This document shows positions 49,638-61,345 of a stretch of 64,000 nucleotides of DNA, piece by piece. The stretch's first letter is position 1. Each line of letters begins with the position of its first letter. The notes beneath the pieces were generated by a model that had not been told where the DNA came from, made no database searches, and saw only the letters and a program-made list of their open reading frames with translations. The DNA lies in contig NC_084682.1 in assembly GCF_028389875.1 (NCBI RefSeq), positions 258,001 through 322,000 of the forward strand, given 5' to 3'. The position numbers and the translations under genes were made by a program. Source of the DNA: Rhea pennata (Eukaryota; Chordata; Aves; Rheiformes; Rheidae).

Positions 49638-49690
49638 ACTTTCAGTTTCATTTATTTTTTTTTCTTCACAGTTCTTGAAGAAAGGGAACT
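49638..49690 (+). promoter_or_regulatory. ISRE/IRF-element-like pair just upstream of the XAF1 ATG
   Basis: ACTTTCAGTTTCATTT (49638-49653) has the TTTCNNTTTC core of an interferon-stimulated response element. GAAAGGGAACT (49680-49690) matches GAAANNGAAACT with one core change. Both lie within 75 bases of the start codon. XAF1 is a known interferon-induced gene in mammals. The first site also lies in the intronic pyrimidine tract, so chance is possible. Confidence 0.45.
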
Positions 49691-49712
49691 GAGAAGGATA
49701 AAGAGAAAAATT

Positions 49713-52700
49713 ATGGCTGAAGAGAGCAGGTTCTGCAAAAACTGGTAAGAGCTCTCTCTGCACTCCTACGAAGCGTGAGGGTCTCAGGGGCTTGCTAAGA
49801 TTTTCCTTAATATTATCCATGCTTCCCTTAACAGGGAGGGGGAGGGTAAGACAGGAGTGCGGATATGCGCTAAAGAGATACAAGTTAGGCTTGCTACTGA
49901 GCACCAAACAAAGATTTTCAGTTATTTTCACATTTCAAGGCTGCTGTTTTGTTGCCGCTTTCCTCTGGAGAGGTTTCTTCCGTAGCTTTCTCCCACTGGA
50001 GGGTGGGAAGGCCTTGTTCTCTTTTTATGTACTGCCATGTCAGTAATTTCCTAGTGCCTGGCAGCAGAGTCAGTGGACAGACCGTGCCAAACCTTGCAGC
50101 TGCCTCAGTTTTCCCTCATGGCTAACACTCCCTTCTGTTGCCATGTTTGCAGCAAAGTGACAATATACACAAATTTTCAGGATAATTGGCCATCTCTCAT
50201 AGAGACGGGTCTGAAAGGGGCTGTAAGAGGTCACCTAGCCTCGTGTGGTCTAGAAGCTACTAGCTGTGCCATTAGGCAAATTGTAGGAAGGAAGACTCTG
50301 AAGCACTGCAATTAAAAACAGTAAAACCTGACAAGGCCAACCACAAGCAAGGAAACAAAGAATCTGATTTAAAATTAAGTTGATAAATAAAGCTTAGCCT
50401 GATTTTTATTTGGTCGGAAAAGAAAATCACCACTCAACCTTGCCCAAAGAGGGCCTGTGGATTTTTCTAGATGATTATAGGGGATCCTTTGATTAACAGT
50501 TGATGATCACTGATGAGATTCCTGGGCAGAAGCTACTGCACCTAAAACAAATCTGATAGATGTTTCTCTAACGAGTTCTTAAAAATCTCAGGTAACAGAG
50601 ATTACATATCTCCACAGGAAATCCATTCCAGGGTTCATCCATCGTCATCTTGAGAAGTTTCTCTTGATATCTAAAGCAGATTTTCTTGCTGCAACCTATC
50701 TTCCTTGAGAAAATTAGAAGAATTCATTGCTTACCTCTCTCCCTGGGGCTTTCTTGCTGTGTCTGCTCTGTTCTGGGGCTGGGCTGTTCTAATGATGTGG
50801 CCTCATGCTGTCTATTCTCTCCACATTGAGGAGCCAGTGAATATGCTGGGCAGACTGGTTCTGTGACCCTGTCATGATGTTAGGTTCTGTAACAACGACC
50901 AGTGCAGACAACCCAAATTACATCAGCTGCTCTTTCTCCCACCTCTCCGCAGCAGCGGAGCTGAAGTGTGCATGTCCTTGCAGGCAGACTTCTACTCTTG
51001 CAGCCTGGCAAGGTTGCATGGCTCATCTTCATCCACCAGGCCCTAATGACCATCACCTCCTTGTGCCAATCATCAGAACTTCCTACCAGAGTATCCCTGG
51101 CCCATTGCAGTAAAGGATTTGAGGTGACAGGGACACACCTTACCTCCTGTTGCCCCAGACACAAATGTCTTTGGGCCTGAAGTAAGAGCAGTGAGGCAAA
51201 CATCCTAAGGCAGGTCCCACAGGATCGGAGCAGGCCCTGTGGGCAGAGGAAGCATGGGAATCAGCTGAGGCATGGGTCAGCCACCCTGAAGCTGCTCCAA
51301 GGGGAGCAGTAGCAGTTTTACACTGCTGAGATTTTGCACTTGGAAGCCTCTTAAGGAGGCTGCACTCGATCTGTTTATTGTATTTCAATCCTAGTCACCA
51401 GTGTCATAAACACATTAATAATTAAACAACTGATTCCTGTATAGACTAAGTGACTCTTCTAGAGCCCACTGAGCACAATATCTCTGATGTGACAACATCT
51501 CTGTGCCTCTCAGCTCAGGACATTCTGCTTTACAGGGAGGGGGCAGCTGTAGCAACCTAAACAACAGCTGTAGCTCTTCCTGAAACAAAAGTTGGACCCA
51601 TATATGAGGAGCCTCTAGTAGTTGCCCTATCCCTTTCAAAAGTGCCCCTAGTAATATGGCAGAACCCCAGTAACAACCCCAGTCTCTAAATGTCTCATTA
51701 GGATGAATGAGAACTATTTTTTGGGGACAAACCATTAGAGTTGTAACCAGTTCATTCACTCCTTTCCATTTCTGTACTTGGCAGTAAACGAGATGTGTCT
51801 GCTGCCAATTTCTCCCTCCATGAGGCCCATTGCCTGCGATTTCTCACTCTCTGTCCAGGATGTGATGAACCAGTTGCCCAAAAGGACATGAAAGACCATC
51901 AGACAGAAGCACACAAGCAGGTGAGGTACGCTCCACTTTCTTAAGGTTTTCTTGCAAATACCAAAAAGCTCTGTCAGCCCTGAAGTATAGTGCTCTATTT
52001 TAAGTATATTTGATCTTTTGTAATTGTTTAACCTGAAAATCTGTAAGGGTCTGATAAAACCCTTCAGTCCTGTTTACAGCATCTTTTGATCCTATTGCAC
52101 ACTCAGCTTCAGGGAATATAGCTTATACTGTGGTTTCAGGATTATTCATCGCAGCTCCTCCAGTAATACAGTCACAGATCAGACATGAATACATGCTACT
52201 TTTGCTTGTGAATTAGCTGGATCATGCAGTATAGAGTTTAAGACCCCTGTATGCTATTGTGTGAGTTTAATGTCGGTCGTAGAGGGATGAACAGTGCCTG
52301 CTCCAGCATAAAGTTAGATGATGCAGAGAAAGATGGACAGTACATGATCTGACATAAACCTTGCTTCTACAAAGTTACAACTTTTTTTTTTTGAACAAAA
52401 ATGAACTAGCAGAGTAAGTTGATTGGCTCTTTGTATAGCAAGTTCATGACTTTTTAAATCTGGCATTAGAAACCCTGCAGCTAGAGGTACTATTCTGAAG
52501 CCTCAATACATAGGCATGAATTTTTATTCTGTTTTACTAGTTTCATTGATTTAACAGTTCCACTATTTTCACTTGCATAACAGAACACAAGTAGGTCTCT
52601 TGGCAAACCTCAAGAAAGCTAGCATGTCTCCTATACTGTTATATGGCCTATCATAATTTAGACTAGCTGAATATCAGCCCTATACTTTCAAGATAAACCT

Positions 52701-55700
52701 CAGACAAAACTCTGAATATACTTTATATTTCACACTGGGACCTTTCAGAATTGGATCCCTGCAGAGAATGATAGTTTCCTGCAGAATCATCAGATACAAA
52801 TTTTCCTCAAAATCTCAACAACATAGCTCAGGTCTGACAGAGAAAACAAACAAACAAACAAACAATTCACCAAAACTTTGTCACTGATTGGGATGAAAGT
52901 AATTGGGAGATCATCACAGCAGCTTGAATTTGTATTGCTATATGAAAGCACTAACCATCCTGCTATGCTCCCAATGAACTGCTGTATGCTTCACTTGCAG
53001 GTTAGATGTGATTTTTGTCACCAGAATATGCAGCAGTACCAGCTAGAGTGTCACAAGGTAAGCACAGAATATGATACTTTTCATCCTCTAGGCTGACCCT
53101 TTGACCAGCCACCAGGAGTCACACTAACCTGGACAGACCATCATCAGACAAACTTCTCAACAGTGGCATTGTTTTGGCATACCTTTAGCCCCCTGTAAAT
53201 AAGTATATCCTGTGGTGGTTGTCCATCCAGTCCTGCTGTGATATTCTATTTTAGGAAATAATCTATTACTTCCTCATCCTTGGCACCTCAGGCTCCTATT
53301 CTTTGAGGATTTTCCAAAGACATTTCTTTTCTGCCCCTACATTCATATTACCTGCTTTTCCAAAGGGGAGATTAGGCAAAGTGTGAGTCCTTCCTCACAC
53401 AGGAACCTTCCTCAGGAACTATTGTGGGTGTGATGCCAGGGAGACCGCTAAGGAAGAGATACACAAAGGAATTGGCAGCAGCTGGGAAGTGAGCGTGGCC
53501 TGACCACTCTAGCTTTAGTCTAACTGTTTTGAGGAACCAAAGCAGCAAACACAGCAGGCTTCACCTGGTTCTGGTAGCTAAGTATTGGAATTTTCTAGGT
53601 GGGCTGGTGCTCTGTTGCTAACCCATATATATATTAAAAATATAGGTTTATATATATATTTATATAAATGAATATAATATAATATAATATATAAACCTTA
53701 CAACCGAAGATGCAATACATCTTCACTGCTTTTGATATCCATTTTGCCTTATATTGCCACATTCTCCTAATTTAAAGCTAGCTCAGATAGGCTAACTTCA
53801 TGCCTTCATTTGGCTGTGCAGATACATTCTTAAATAGTCAGTCATTCCTCTCACCTGATACCCTCTTTTATTATTGATGGGCAGTTCACAGTAATTTCCT
53901 CTGTTCACGTGCAGGCCAAGGAATGCCAGGAACGAGCAACAAAATGCAAGATCTGTGAGCTGGACATGCCCTCCAGCAAGCTGCAGGAACACCTGGACAC
54001 TTGTGCCAGCCGAACAGAGCGGTGTTGGGAATGTAACAAATACGTCATGTACAAAGATCAGAACAGACATAAAGATATTTGCCAGAAAAGTCGTCCGTCC
54101 AACCATAAGGATGTGAACTTTCAAACCAGTGAAGCATCTACTCATGCAACATCAATTTATCCAACCACTGGTAACCAAAATTCCTCATTGTCGTGGAGAG
54201 GCTCACCTTGTTAAATATCAGTGAAAATTCTCTTGCCTTCTCTACAATCCTCAGTAATTCAGACTGAAAGGGATTGCTGCTTAATCCAACCACAGTGAAT
54301 GGGCCAAGTGTCATTTTCAGTTACAGTGATTATTTTAAAGTCAAGTGATTGCACCAACTTCTTGCTCATCAGCCATGTTCTTTTTTATGCTTCTCTTGTA
54401 TCCTGAAAGTGTAATCTCTTCTGTCAGAAGACAAGCAGAGCTTTCTCCTTCCATACAGAGGAAATTTAATCTAGGATTTCCCCCTCCTGCAACATCTGAA
54501 GGCAGAGATACATACTTTGATTTCTTGAGGTTTTGGAGCAGGTTTATATGGCCAAAGGTATCAAACAGACTATGACAAAACAAACAAAAAAAATCTGTGA
54601 ATCCTGTCAATGATTCCAGAAAGGAATAGGCAGCAGTAGGATTACAATATAGTGGCTGGTAAAATAAACTGTAGGAAGCAAAACCCCTGGCAATGGGACA
54701 TAGACATTCCTGGCCTAAAATTAGCTAGGGCAAGGTAAGAGAGAAGAACCCTGAGTCACAGAACAAGGGGCCAGAGTGAAACTACAAATATTTCAAAGTT
54801 CACTAGAAGGGATTTGGGGTTGGTTTTGAGTGGTACCAACAGCAGGAGAGAGTCACAGCTCTAATTCCTTCTCAGATAGTGGAATTAGCATCCTGTCTTT
54901 CTCTAGCATCAGTGACTATAAGGTAGGTTTGAACAGCCTGTCTGGATAACATCTGTGAGTAGCATCTTTCTCCATTTTTTCTTCCTGAAGGTGACAGTGA
55001 CAATCTTTGTCTGAAGTGCAATAAGTCATTCCCAGATGATCAGTACCCCGAGCATCTGGTAAGTAGCTTTGATGCTGAACCAGAAAACAGTTAATTTCCT
55101 AATTTTAAACCAGAAAAAGCTGTACATTATGTAAGAAAAGGCAGTGTGTTTTGGCTTTTCAAATAATAGCTTCATGATACAACATTTTCAGCTGCAGCAT
55201 TACTGTGAGATGGCCTCTACTGCTGCTCCCCATGATTCATGCCTGTCCTATACCACAATGCACTATGTAGTTGGGTGCTCCTCACTTTGCTATTGTTTCT
55301 TTTTACAGAATAAATGCAGTGTACCCCATATGCTGGCGAAGGCTCTTGCTGGCCCCAAAACTTCAAAACTCAGCACTGACTCTCCTCAATCTTCTTCCTC
55401 CCTGGCTCCCTCTTCCACTTCTGAGGATGCAATGGCATGGAAAGACGTCCGTCCCAAAGGGAAAGAAAGGGACCAGCCATTGACCTCAAAAACCTTGCTT
55501 AAACCTCCAAAGAACAAAAAGAAGCTTGGCTTTTCCTCTCCCACAAAGGGTGGGCATTCCACGTCACCTCAAGCTCTTAAAGATACCCTGTGTTACGACA
55601 TGATGGTGACCTGTGCCCACTGCAACGTTCTCCTGCCGCTTCCAACCCTTCGGAAACACGAGGTGAGAAGTGAGCTTTGTCTCCTATGTGCTTAAATAAG

Positions 55701-57463
55701 AGGTATACCTACAAGGTCACTACACATCACCTGAGGTCCCAGGGCCTGTTCCCCATTCCAGAGCTACGTATGAAATGTTGGCTGCAGGTACAGCCTCTCT
55801 GTAAAGCATGGAAGTGACTAATTCCATTAGTTATTTATGCTCACATCCATACAGACTAGCTCTGTTTCCTGCCGTCTGCCTCAGTTTTAAGAAAAAGTAA
55901 TAATGACTGAAGCCATTAATTTCAAGCTCAAATCCTGGAAAGTCTTCAGCACTCTCCATATTATCTAATAATTGTTCCTTAGAATAATGTTTTTTTTTTT
56001 TTTCTTTTAATCTCAGCTGCATCAGAGATGGAACTAGATAAGTTTCAATCTCAACACGGGCCCAATTGTGAGGCCCCTACTGAATATAACTATATGTTGA
56101 ATATAATGTCAAACTTTCCTCTAATATGACTGTTATTTATTTGTCAGATCAAGTGTCTACGTTTGACATCTTTACAAAATACTAGGATGAACCCAAAATT
56201 AAATCGTGGAAAAGAAGGTATTGCAGAAATTGTGAAATCTAGAATAGAACTTATCATCTAGAATTATTTTGTATTGGTCAAACTGGAACAATATTTTGCA
56301 GAGGAAGTACATCTGGAAGAGTTAACACTCAGAATATTGCTAAGCTCTTCGGCATTCCAACACACTAGGTTCCCATGAGGTAGCTGGAGGGACTTAATAG
56401 ACGGTTTTTATAACGAAAGAGTAAAAAAGGCTAGAATTCCCATTTGATAGCTGAATTAAGAGCTGGTTCAAGTCAAGGGAATAAAAAATAATAAGTAATT
56501 TTGGGGTTCCCCAGCATTATTTCTTTTTTCAAAAGGAAAAAAAAACAATATGAAGAATGCATTTTAAACCAGTTGGAAATGAAAAGATAATTTACCTCCA
56601 AAAGACTGCATGTTTGCAGCATAAACTACTCACAAAAATCATACCTGATTGCACTTGATCCATGAAGTACCCTTTTCAGTAATTTTTTTTAAGAGGGCAT
56701 TGCTTCAAAACCAATACATTCTTCACTCTCCTGACTCACACACATGTGCACACAAAAGCACATACTGTACCTCTCAAACTACATTCATCTGAGCAGGGCA
56801 GTACCATCCCACTGTAAGCAGAGATCAGCACAAAATTTTCACAGAACAGGCATCCTGTTCTGGGTTTATCTGTTCCAGCACTAAATGGAGGTTTACAAAA
56901 TAGTTTCAGAAGACAAGAAGTAAAATTCATCTTTTCTCTGTAGTAAAAATTATGTTTTATGTAGTAAAAATTACACATTCAATAGAGCATAATTACTCAA
57001 GACAACACTTCCAGCAGAGCTTGAACTAATTCATAGGTATTAAGTAACTCTTCTTCCACTGTCCCAAAAAGGCTGTGACTCTTACCACCTGCTCTACTCC
57101 TTGGATCCTAAGGAGTATCCCTTCAGCTCAGCCCAGCTAATTAAATGAAATTCAAAGCAGTTGCTCTCAATCTGTGTTTATCTGCCTGGTTCAGTAAAAG
57201 AACTTCTTTACTTCTGCCTGTAAAACTTTGATCTCCTGCTAAAATAAGGACAGCAAGCACCAAAGTATGCAGTGGAGGGTTGGTCTAGTTTTGATTTACA
57301 GAATGATTCAAATAAAAATAAGTGCATAATAATTACATGTACTTTGACTTGCATTTCGTTTCTTTAGGCTGTTCTGCTTAATAAAGACAGGAAGGCTGTA
57401 AAACTGAATCTCTCTTTAAAAAGACTGATAACTGGGTTTTGTTTTACAGAAGACTCCTTCTAG
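49713..57463 (+). CDS. XAF1: XIAP-associated factor 1
   Basis: Eight coding exons, 49713-49744, 51785-51920, 53001-53057, 53915-54170, 54991-55058, 55309-55662, 56148-56217 and 57450-57463, give 328 residues (human 301). XAF1 binds XIAP, counteracts its block on caspases and promotes apoptosis, and is interferon-induced in mammals. The N-terminal half is a row of TRAF-type zinc fingers: C8-x2-C11-x11-H23-x3-C27, C34-x2-C37-x11-H49-x4-H54, C59-x2-C62-x11-H74-x4-C79, with further Cys/His pairs through exon 5. A Ser/Lys-rich linker fills most of exon 6. A last finger, C285-x2-C288-x11-H300-x3-C304, spans exons 6 and 7. The start is in MAEESRFCKNC, close to the human N-terminus. The exon 4 donor, GTAACC, is weaker than the others but the frame continues correctly. 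Confidence 0.95.
52846..52865 (+). repeat. (AAAC)n microsatellite
   Basis: About five AAAC units in XAF1 intron 2. Confidence 0.9.
53628..53698. repeat. AT-rich palindromic tract
   Basis: TA/ATA repeats flanked by AGGTTTATATA on the left and its reverse complement TATATAAACCT on the right, so the whole tract can fold as a cruciform. It lies in XAF1 intron 3. Confidence 0.85.
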
Positions 57464-57566
57464 GACACTCGTGCTTAAATCTGGAAAGAGAGATGCATCT
57501 TCAGAGTGAAGCTTCAGTTCAGCTTTAGCAAAAGGCACTGAAAGTACACTAGCTTTATTGGCAAAA

Positions 57567-57572
57567 AATAAA
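57567..57572 (+). terminator. XAF1 poly(A) signal
   Basis: AATAAA about 105 bases after the XAF1 stop codon, with no earlier canonical hexamer after the stop. Confidence 0.7.
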
Positions 57573-57619
57573 AGTGATTCGCTACTCTGGATGAGGAACA
57601 AAAAGTGGTTCTGACTTTT

Positions 57620-60060
57620 ATTCCTTATTAAGAGTGGCCTTTAGCAGATTTCACCAGAAAGCTCTAAAAATAGTGGGGCTCAACAGCTGTTGTAATTTCA
57701 GGTATTTCTGTGTAAGCCTGCCTGGGGAATGCATGTCTTCCACCCTACTTTAGCAAGGAGAACAGCTTCCTTAAAATTGTTTGTCCGAGGGGAGGGATTG
57801 AAATGAACAATTCGGAATTTCTTGTCACATTGAGCACCACCAATTCCCCTTGCTGTCACCAAGGCATTAGTGCATTTTATGGCATTGCCCAGTGAAATTT
57901 GAAAACATTATATCCTGCTCTCCTCTTCAGTGGGAATTTCCCCGCTGAACCTAGGGCTAGCCCAAACAGCTTAGTGTCAGGAGACTGCAGACACATTAGG
58001 GACAACTGAGAGTGTTCACCTGGTAGAAAATGGTCCAGATGGAAACTCATAGAGCCCGTTGGTGGAAAAGGTAAATGTGCAGAGTGAGTGGGTGCTTTCT
58101 GTGCTCTGTGTGCATGTTTGCGAAGCAGCGTTTGGAATGGCATCTTCTGTCTATAAGCACGAAGATACATATTAACAGAGCAGTTACCACAAGGAGCCAT
58201 TTTCCTCTCGTCCACCTTTAGCAACGTTTAATCTTACATAGGGCTGGCTGGAACTGATGTGTGTTCTGAGCTGTGGTTTAACATCTCACATCTCAGATCC
58301 AAACTGGTTGCTCTCTGCACGATTTATGCACAAAGCCTCGATGCAAAATCAGGTTGAGTTTGAGAACACTCACAGCACTTCGGCATGAGCTCAGGCTCAT
58401 TTACACACAGCCACATTGGCAAGAGTGAGCTGAACACCCCAGTAGATGATCTGGGAGGAGATACCTACATCCTCGCAGCCCCTGGGCTAATGCCAGCGTT
58501 GCGGACACGATGAAGGCCGGCTGTTGGGTCTGATGACTGTAAGTGACTCCTGATGCCAACCCCTACCTCTGCAGCATGGAGGCTGTTTGTAACCATCTGT
58601 TATATTTCCTGCATGAGTTCTGACCTCATTAATCTGAATCTGAAACTCTACTACTGAGGGGCGAAGAGTACATAACTTGACTCCTTATCTGTCCTGGATG
58701 TTTGACTAATCAGAATCTAGAAAGTTGCATTTGAAACCCTGCAGGAGTACTTTAATTAGATTTAAGATGGAATCTCCAAACACAGTCTAAGACATTGTTC
58801 TTACTGAGATTAATTTTAAACTTTCAGAAATTGTTCTGAACTTCTGGTAACTAGATCTAACATTGAGCGTGGTGCTATGAAAAAGTATTTTGCATATTTA
58901 GGGAAGGGGTTGTGAAAACACATTGTTAAACCATATCACTCTATGCAAGAATTTATCCTCTTTTATATTGCACCAGTTTAGACCTGCACATAGTTTGGTA
59001 TGCTTAATATTCTTTGATACACATCACAGCAGTAGACCCATCTCCATTCAAACATAAGCTCTCACACAGTCTTGTTTATTTTGTGGTCTGAACAGGTTGC
59101 AACAAAGCTAGACTTTAAGATCTTATATCTTTAAGATCTTATGAGGGCTCCTCAGAACTTTGGTTCTTTCTTGTTCTTTGGCGTCCGTTTGAGCAGGCCT
59201 GGTAAACATGAGCTGAAGAGAAATGTAAATGCAAATGGAAAAAAAAGTCTGCAGATGAGCTTGGTAGGCAGCTATATGTATGCCTTTATATATATATATG
59301 TATGTATGTATATATAGCCTTTATACAGAGAAAGAAAAATATTTTGTCTGTTTTGAAAAGGATCTTCAAAAAGCTTTGGTGTCCACATGCGAAGGAGGAT
59401 GCACTGCACACAGAAACAGCCCTTTCAATCACTTGGTCTCTGGCCAGTGCTGTCCCCTTTCTCTTATATCCTTCCATCTCACTCTTAGGTATCTTAACTG
59501 GTTTTATCAGATGGTCAGATTGTTGCAACTAGTTAGCCACTGCTGTGTTATTTCTGTGATGGGGTTCAGGCACAGAGGGCTGCCCAGATGGGTTCGCTCT
59601 CCATAGCCAAGAGTGCTTCAAGCGAACGGACAGACACCAGCATTTAATGCCCCTCCTGGCTTACAGGGTGCTGGAGCCATGCTTGGCTTTGCTTGGCCTG
59701 CAGCAAAGGCCAGCAAAGGCCAGCAAAGCCAGTCTCCACCTAGGATTTGCCATTCCGTACGCACGAGGAATGCACAGTAACAGAGAGGATCATAAACGCC
59801 ATACGGGATTCCCCAGATCATCACACAGACTGGAATACAAGTCTGTGCAATGTTAACTAGGCACATATTTTGCTTTGAGCTATCTACAAACTTCTGATTT
59901 AAGGGGAGGCCTGATTTGTTAGAGGTTTGCAGTTCTCTAGGTGGAAACTTTAATGAACATTTATTTCTCCTTGGCTGCCCAACTTTCTCCTCAGCTTTCA
60001 GGAGTGTCACATGAACAGATGTAAACTATCTCTGCTCTGGGATTTCTCATGTATTTTTGC
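57620..60060. other. Region downstream of XAF1, no gene supported
   Basis: Open frames here are short and lack recognisable domains. Visible structure includes a doubled CTTTAAGATCTTAT at about 59113-59141, a TA/TATG microsatellite at 59288-59316, and a triple CCAGCAAAGG-type unit near 59695-59730. Confidence 0.55.
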
Positions 60061-60078
60061 CCGTTCTTCCATGCAGCG

Positions 60079-60293
60079 AGTCTTTCCCTTCAGGAGTCTT
60101 CAAGTCAGGCCCCTGGGAGTGCTGCTGAGCTGAGTCCTCTCCGCTTGCATGGGGATAAGCCCAGGCTGTGCCAGGGACATCACCAGATCTACAGTTTTGT
60201 TATGGAGCTGCACCCTTATGGTGGCCAAGCACAAAGTCAGGGCGCAAGGGAGCTCCTTGGGCCCTTCCCTGATGAAGATGAGGAAGAGTACTG
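60079..60293 (+). other. Exon-like open frame, unrecognised
   Basis: After a good acceptor-like sequence (TTCTTCCATGCAG, ending 60078) the frame stays open for about 70 codons and ends with the acidic tail FPDEDEEEY and a stop. It includes QIYSFVMELHPYGG. This could be a last exon of a gene that starts elsewhere, a pseudogene piece, or chance. I see no partner exon with compatible splicing and recognise no family. Confidence 0.25.
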
Positions 60294-60444
60294 AGGTCTG
60301 AGTACCTTCCCAGCACTGTAGCAGGAAATCACAGCTGGTGACTAGCACTCCTTGTGGTACAGAGCAGCTTCTGTTTTATTTTAGGGACCAAAATGTCCTT
60401 TGCGGTTGCCTTGATTTTATTGTTCTTGTGTGATAGGTTTTTCG

Positions 60445-60720
60445 GCCTAGGCCCTGCTCTGCGCCACGCTGCTCTGCTTGAGGGGCGGCAGGAGCCAGAG
60501 CACCAGGCGCAGCTGCCTGGAGCTGCAGCCGTATCGGATCACAGATCACCTTCGCTCCTGGAGCGAGCTCTGGAGACAGAGGGAGGCGAACAGTGTCATC
60601 GATTTCTGCACCACCATGTACCTGTACGGGAGCAGATACCCTGCTTTTCGTGCTGCAGTTAGTTCTGATCAGTTTACTTACACCACAGTTCACATTTTGA
60701 CTCGGCATAATAAAAAATAA
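60445..60720 (+). other. Exon-like open frame, unrecognised
   Basis: Following TTTTTCGGCCTAG (acceptor-like, ending about 60449), a frame is open for about 90 codons to a stop at 60718-60720. It starts ALLCATLLCLRGG and contains TDHLRSWSELWRQREANSV and DFCTTMYLYG, with an amino-acid mix that looks protein-like. No known family was recognised. It could be a terminal exon or a decayed gene copy. Confidence 0.3.
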
Positions 60721-60979
60721 TCTGCTGTTTGGTCAAGGAGCCCCACAGGAACAGGGCAGGTGGGAGAGGCCCCTCCTCTGCTTTTCACTCATCAGCTATC
60801 ACCTAAAATGCAAATATAACTAATTTGCCCTCTTGCACTCTTACCACTTGTGGCTTTAATAGTAACATAAAATACTAGCCCTTCCTAATCAGCTAATTTC
60901 TTTAAAAAGAATCGCATCCATTTCTCGATTGCTTTAGACGAATCTCGCCGGGCCGGTCTGTCTCCCTGTGAAATAACCG

Positions 60980-61345
60980 ATTGGATTTAGCATCCTCCGC
61001 TCCTCGACGGTCTGCACGCAGCCTGCTGACACAGGAGCGCGCGAAGGGGCCGGGGCCGGGGCCGGGGCCGGGGCCGGGGCCGGGACGCGCTGGCGCTGCG
61101 GAGCTGCGGCTCCTCCGTGCTCCCCGCGCAGTCGCGTGTGCGCGCGTGTGCGCGCGGACGCGCAGTGATGGGCGCGCGCCTCCGGCCCTCCGGGCTGCGG
61201 GACGGCGGCGAGCCCGGCCGGCCGCGGGGCCGCGCGCTCTGCGCCCAGAGCTCGGCCCTCGCCCGCGCGGGCTGCTGCCGCGGCCGCCCTCCTCCCGCTC
61301 CCCGGGCCGGGAGCAGCAGCGGCAGCACGCTTCGAGCAGCTGGCG
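60980..61345. promoter_or_regulatory. Orphan CpG island
   Basis: CpG-dense sequence of about 360 bases with a GGGGCC array and GTGTGCGCGCG repeats. It has the look of a promoter island, but no gene in the window can be tied to it. Open frames on both strands here are compositional. Confidence 0.6.
61046..61081 (+). repeat. (GGGGCC)6 hexanucleotide repeat
   Basis: Six perfect tandem copies of GGGGCC (36 bases), followed by GGGA, inside the CpG island. Confidence 0.97.

Noticed and set aside
58380-58525. Short frame beginning HFGMSSGSFTHSHIGKSEL after an acceptor-like CACTCACAG
   Set aside because: Reads like protein but is only about 45 codons, with no partner exon or recognised family.
59618-60010. 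130-codon minus-strand frame
   Set aside because: Contains a hydrophobic stretch but overlaps short internal repeats, with no family resemblance and no promoter or splice context.
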